Source of the DNA: Pseudomonadota bacterium
GTDB lineage: Bacteria > Pseudomonadota > Alphaproteobacteria > Sphingomonadales > Sphingomonadaceae
Direction of reading: 5' to 3'
NCBI GenBank assembly: GCA_029781465.1
Contig: JAKOWQ010000234.1
Location: forward strand, 1 to 8,060
DNA length: 8,060 nucleotides
The number at the start of each line of letters is the position of its first letter. The stretch's first letter is position 1. The position numbers and the translations under genes were made by a program. The notes beneath the pieces are model-generated. The model did not search any database. It was not told where the DNA came from and worked only from the letters and a program-made list of their open reading frames with translations. Positions 5,673 through 8,060 of this stretch are shown piece after piece.

Positions 5673-6914
5673 TCATCGCTTCACCAGGGTGACCTGGACG
5701 ACATCAATCCCGCCGCCGCGAAAACCGCCCTCGCAATACATCAGGTAGTAGCGCCACAGCCGTACGAAGCGCTCGTCGAATCCTGCGGGCAGACGGCCCT
5801 CCGCCACGGCCGCATCGAAATTCTCCCGCCAGATCCTGAGGGTTTCGGCATAGTCGGCCCCGAAGCGTGCCTGGTCCCGCCATTCGAACCCGGCTTCGGC
5901 GGCAAGACGGCGGAACTCCTCTTCGCTCGCCAGCATCCCACCGGGAAAAATATAGGCCTGGATGAAATCGGCGCTGCGGGCGTAGGCTTCGAACAGCGGC
6001 TCGCTGATCGCGATGTACTGAATTGCCGCGCGCCCGCCTGGCTTGAGGTTGCGCTCTAGGCAATCGAAGAAGTCAGGCCAGTATTCCCGCCCCACCGCCT
6101 CGACCATTTCGACACTGACCACCGCGTCGAACTGGCCTGAGGTGTCGCGATAGTCCTGCTTGCGCCAATCGATCTGCGATCCGTGCCGTGCGCGGGCAAG
6201 CGCAAGCTGCTCGTCCGAGAGACTGATCGCGGTGACCGCCATGCCGGCGTCGGCCAGCCTGGCAGAGAGTGCACCCCAACCGCAGCCAATCTCCAGAACC
6301 GTTTGGACCCCGGCAACACGTTCGGCGATGGTATCGAGCTTGTCCTGTTGAGCCCCTGCAAGCGAGGTTGCGCCGCGCTCGAACCGCGCGCTGGAATAGA
6401 CCAGCGCCGGATCAAGCCACTGCGCATAGAAATCGTTGCCGAGATCGTAGTGGGCATGGATATTGCGGCGCGCGCCGCTGCGGGTGTTGCGATTGAGCCA
6501 GTGCAGCGCGCGGGCGATGTACCGCCCCAGACCGCTTGCCCGCCCCGCGCTGCCCAGGCTTTCGGCATTGGCCATGAACAGCGCGAACAATGGCACCGGA
6601 TCGGGACTGTCCCATTCACTCGCTTCCCAGGCCTGGTACCAGCCGATCGATCCCCCGGTTGCCAGGCGCAGCAATGCGCGCCAGTTGTTCAGATTGACGA
6701 CTGCCTCAAACCCCGGCGCGCGTCCGCCCAGCACCCGGCGAGTGCCATCGGGCAACCGGGCGTGAATTGCCCCGCTCAGCAGCCCGGCGTCGATCCGGTC
6801 AAGCAGGCGCTGTCCGCTCCCTGCCCAGAGACGCGCGTCCCAGCCCAGGCTCGAGCGCAGCACGGCATCGCCCGCCAGAAGTTCGCTTCCTCGTATCGAC
6901 GGGTCACCAGTCAT
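5673..6914 (-). CDS. Cyclopropane-fatty-acyl-phospholipid synthase family SAM methyltransferase
   Basis: The 413-aa product is a SAM-dependent enzyme acting on double bonds in membrane phospholipid acyl chains. It has an N-terminal domain of about 145 residues, then HYDLGNDFYAQWLDP at 155-169, the SAM-binding VLEIGCGWG at 206-214, VVSVEMVEAVG at 265-275, NLKPGG at 289-294, YIFPGGML at 321-328, FGADYAETL at 351-359, and a YYLMYCEGGFRGGGIDVVQ end. Compared with E. coli Cfa, Glu239 (here Glu272) and the active-site Tyr (here Tyr355) are kept, but Cys139 is Ser175 and His266 is Gln299. That fits the divergent alphaproteobacterial Cfa-like branch, so a methyl-branched fatty acid product is a real alternative to a cyclopropane. 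ATG 6914 has a weak AGAG 6 nt upstream; a TTG at 6950 is less likely. It follows the second PilZ gene by 62 bp on the same strand. Confidence 0.9.
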   Translation of the reverse strand: MTGDPSIRGSELLAGDAVLRSSLGWDARLWAGSGQRLLDRIDAGLLSGAIHARLPDGTRRVLGGRAPGFEAVVNLNNWRALLRLATGGSIGWYQAWEASEWDSPDPVPLFALFMANAESLGSAGRASGLGRYIARALHWLNRNTRSGARRNIHAHYDLGNDFYAQWLDPALVYSSARFERGATSLAGAQQDKLDTIAERVAGVQTVLEIGCGWGALSARLADAGMAVTAISLSDEQLALARARHGSQIDWRKQDYRDTSGQFDAVVSVEMVEAVGREYWPDFFDCLERNLKPGGRAAIQYIAISEPLFEAYARSADFIQAYIFPGGMLASEEEFRRLAAEAGFEWRDQARFGADYAETLRIWRENFDAAVAEGRLPAGFDERFVRLWRYYLMYCEGGFRGGGIDVVQVTLVKR

Positions 6915-6976
6915 GCGGCGCTCTATGGACTGCGCCCTGCCAACGGGCAATCGGCTCAGACCGGTTTTGCGCGGGG

Positions 6977-7276
6977 TTAGCGGGTTACCGCCTCGAAGAT
7001 GACCGGATTGATCGGCCGGGCGAATTTGCAGCCGAATTCGAAATCGCTGACCCAGGCCACGGTTGCCTCGATCGGCTCGATCGAGGGCAGCTTGAGGAAG
7101 AAACGGTCCCCCTCATGGACCAGAAACACGCCCGAAACGCGCGCACCAAAGGGCGAAATATCGCGCACCTTGACCATCGCACGCTTCGCCCCGAGGCGAA
7201 ATTGCACCTCGACCTCGAAGTTCTTGCGATCTGCCACGCGGCCACCCGTGGCCACAAATGCGGGTTCATCGGACAT
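6977..7276 (-). CDS. PilZ domain protein, probable c-di-GMP receptor (second copy)
   Basis: This is a 99-aa single-domain PilZ protein. The R-x3-R motif is RVADR (Arg13-Arg17) and the D-x-S-x2-G motif is DISPFG (39-44). A conserved IEATVAWVSDFEFGCKFARP segment closes the barrel at about residues 68-87. There is no signal peptide or fused output domain. The ATG at 7276 has GGCGGA (complement of 7283-7288) 6 nt upstream, a strong start signal. It differs clearly in sequence from the PilZ protein at 5223-5582, although both share the W(V/W)-x4-(F/I)GC-x-F pattern, so they are paralogues rather than a recent duplication. The gene is directly upstream of the cfa-family gene on the same strand, with no terminator in the 62-bp gap, so the two are probably cotranscribed. 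Its partner is unknown. Confidence 0.88.
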   Translation of the reverse strand: MSDEPAFVATGGRVADRKNFEVEVQFRLGAKRAMVKVRDISPFGARVSGVFLVHEGDRFFLKLPSIEPIEATVAWVSDFEFGCKFARPINPVIFEAVTR

Positions 7277-7322
7277 TTCGGTTCCGCCAATGGTTGAGCT
7301 TGCGGTATCGAAATCCTCGCAG

Positions 7323-7344
7323 ATCAGGGTAAAATCAGGGTTAA
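7323..7344 (-). promoter_or_regulatory. 11-bp tandem repeat / CtrA-like box upstream of the second PilZ gene
   Basis: Two adjacent 11-bp units, ATCAGGGTAAA (7323-7333) and ATCAGGGTTAA (7334-7344), differ at one base. On the minus strand this reads TTAA-N7-TTTA across 7330-7344, one mismatch from the TTAA-N7-TTAA box bound by the alphaproteobacterial cell-cycle regulator CtrA. The site is 54 bp upstream of the PilZ start codon. An 11-bp period is about one helical turn, as expected for side-by-side binding of a dimer. I see no convincing sigma70 -35/-10 pair nearby. The repeat is seen; CtrA binding is inferred. Confidence 0.38.
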
Positions 7345-7377
7345 GAGCCAGTTTTCCATGATTTCAGCGGCTTGGAC

Positions 7378-7414
7378 AAAAAAAGGGCGCCTCCCCGAAA
7401 GAAGGCGCCCTTTT
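7378..7414 (-). terminator. Strong intrinsic terminator of the TonB-dependent receptor gene
   Basis: A 12-bp perfect stem pairs 7381-7392 with 7403-7414 (core GGGCGCC/GGCGCCC) around a 10-nt loop. On the minus strand seven T residues (complement of 7378-7384) make up the end of the stem and the tail. It starts about 27 nt after the receptor stop codon. The stem also has a T-rich right flank, so it could act in both directions, but no plus-strand gene ends here. Confidence 0.88.
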
Positions 7415-7441
7415 CTTTGACACTACTACGACAAGACTGGA

Positions 7442-8060
7442 TCAGAACTTGACCTCGGCCGTAACCGTGAACGAACGACCCCGCGGATCGGCCACACGCG
7501 GTTCCCACGAGGAGCCGGCACCGGTGTTGCTGTCATAGGTGATCGCGAACGGCGGATCGGTATTGAACAGGTTCTTGACCCCCAGGGTCAAACGCATCCG
7601 CTCCATGATGTCTACCGTGCCGGAAAGGTTGTAGATGATATAGGGCTTGACCCGCGGATTGTAGTCCGCGCGGGTCACGGTGCCATTGGCGATTCCGGGC
7701 AGGGCCTGGTTGTCATAACCCGAGCGGTAGATCTGCGAGAAGTTGAGCGACCAGTTATCCTTGGCGAAATTGATCCAGGCGCTGTGCTTCCAGCGCAGGC
7801 CAAGATCGCCGGCGAAGGTGAACTTGCCGATCAGACTGGCGCCGTAGGGCGCGGAGGGAAGGAACTTCTCCTTCTTTTCCACCAGATAGGTCCCGTCGAG
7901 TCCAGCCGTGAACGCCCCGCCAAGCCCGTCGAATCCGGCGCGCAGCGAAACCTCGATCCCCTTGGTCCGCCGCGATCCGATGTTGTCGGCCGTGAGGTCG
8001 ACCAGGGTGATAATCCCGTTGGTCCGGGTTACCCGATCGGGGAAATAGGCAATGTTGTCG
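7442..8060 (-). CDS. TonB-dependent outer-membrane receptor (partial, C-terminal 205 residues)
   Basis: This is the end of an outer-membrane beta-barrel that imports a ligand using TonB energy. The frame is open without a stop from the right edge to TGA at 7442-7444; the start and plug domain lie beyond the window. Alternating amphipathic strands are visible, for example WKHSAWINFAKDNWSLNFSQ and YIIYNLSGTVDIMERMRLTL. The segment LGVKNLFNTDPPFAITY is the usual conserved penultimate-strand motif of this family. The protein ends EPRVADPRGRSFTVTAEVKF, with the C-terminal phenylalanine recognised by the BAM assembly machinery. A GTG at 7882 is inside the barrel and is not a start. The ligand cannot be told from this part. 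Sphingomonads carry many such receptors. A strong terminator follows immediately. Confidence 0.92.
   Translation of the reverse strand, partial: DNIAYFPDRVTRTNGIITLVDLTADNIGSRRTKGIEVSLRAGFDGLGGAFTAGLDGTYLVEKKEKFLPSAPYGASLIGKFTFAGDLGLRWKHSAWINFAKDNWSLNFSQIYRSGYDNQALPGIANGTVTRADYNPRVKPYIIYNLSGTVDIMERMRLTLGVKNLFNTDPPFAITYDSNTGAGSSWEPRVADPRGRSFTVTAEVKF

Noticed and set aside
6183..6980. Open plus-strand frame of 265 codons opposite the cfa-family gene; similar frames at 1796-2545, 4349-5131 and 5124-5663 on the minus strand
   Set aside because: All lie opposite confidently identified genes and show no recognisable protein features.
7324..7359. Minus-strand 11-codon ORF (MENWLLTLILP) upstream of the second PilZ gene
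   Set aside because: It is short enough to arise by chance, has no Shine-Dalgarno, and overlaps the tandem repeat that explains its sequence better.
7442..7882. A complete 146-aa gene starting at GTG 7882
   Set aside because: The frame continues open to base 8060 with TonB-receptor barrel sequence (for example IGSRRTKGIEVSLRAGF), so this is an internal codon of a partial gene.
1..8060. CRISPR array, tRNA/rRNA, insertion sequence, toxin-antitoxin or defence locus
   Set aside because: I found no spaced direct repeats, tRNA-like cloverleaf, transposase motifs or terminal repeats, and gene content is ordinary core genome.

Overview
The window looks like a chromosomal segment of a GC-rich alphaproteobacterium, most likely from the Sphingomonadales (Novosphingobium, Erythrobacter or Sphingomonas relatives). 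The support is the protein sequences themselves: a single LolC/E-type permease next to LolD, an Fe-S type PurF, small alphaproteobacterial PilZ proteins, and a sphingomonad-style TonB-dependent receptor. This placement comes from remembered family resemblance, not a database search. I see no prophage, transposon, CRISPR array, rRNA or tRNA.

Layout. (1) Positions 1-1613, minus strand: the lipoprotein-release ABC transporter, with the permease (lolC/E) upstream and overlapping the ATPase (lolD), which runs off the left edge. (2) Positions 1614-1780: a divergent intergenic region with weak promoter candidates on both strands. (3) Positions 1781-2869, plus: a cytosolic endonuclease/exonuclease/phosphatase-fold protein of unknown substrate. 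(4) Positions 2870-2957: a spacer with a strong nested inverted repeat. (5) Positions 2958-5140, plus: purF and a YciK-like short-chain dehydrogenase, overlapping by ATGA and so probably translationally coupled. (6) Positions 5141-5222: a leader with a stable hairpin, then a PilZ gene (5223-5582). (7) Positions 5583-5672: a compact convergent terminator region rich in inverted repeats. (8) Positions 5673-7276, minus: a second PilZ gene followed 62 bp downstream by a cyclopropane-fatty-acid-synthase-family methyltransferase. (9) Positions 7277-7441: the upstream region of the second PilZ gene, with an 11-bp tandem repeat resembling a CtrA box, and a strong terminator for the next gene. (10) Positions 7442-8060, minus: the C-terminal part of a TonB-dependent receptor, entering from the right edge.

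How the genes relate. Much of the content concerns the cell envelope (lipoprotein export, phospholipid acyl-chain methylation, outer-membrane uptake), with two probable cyclic-di-GMP receptors on either side of the lipid-modifying enzyme and one central purine-biosynthesis gene. Most of the window is ordinary core genome; I did not find a convincing new multi-gene system. The points most worth a second look are the altered active site of the cyclopropane-synthase-like enzyme (Cys to Ser and His to Gln at catalytic positions), the PilZ-cfa arrangement with its CtrA-like upstream site, the purF-SDR coupling, and the structured spacers before purF, before the first PilZ gene, and between the first PilZ gene and cfa.
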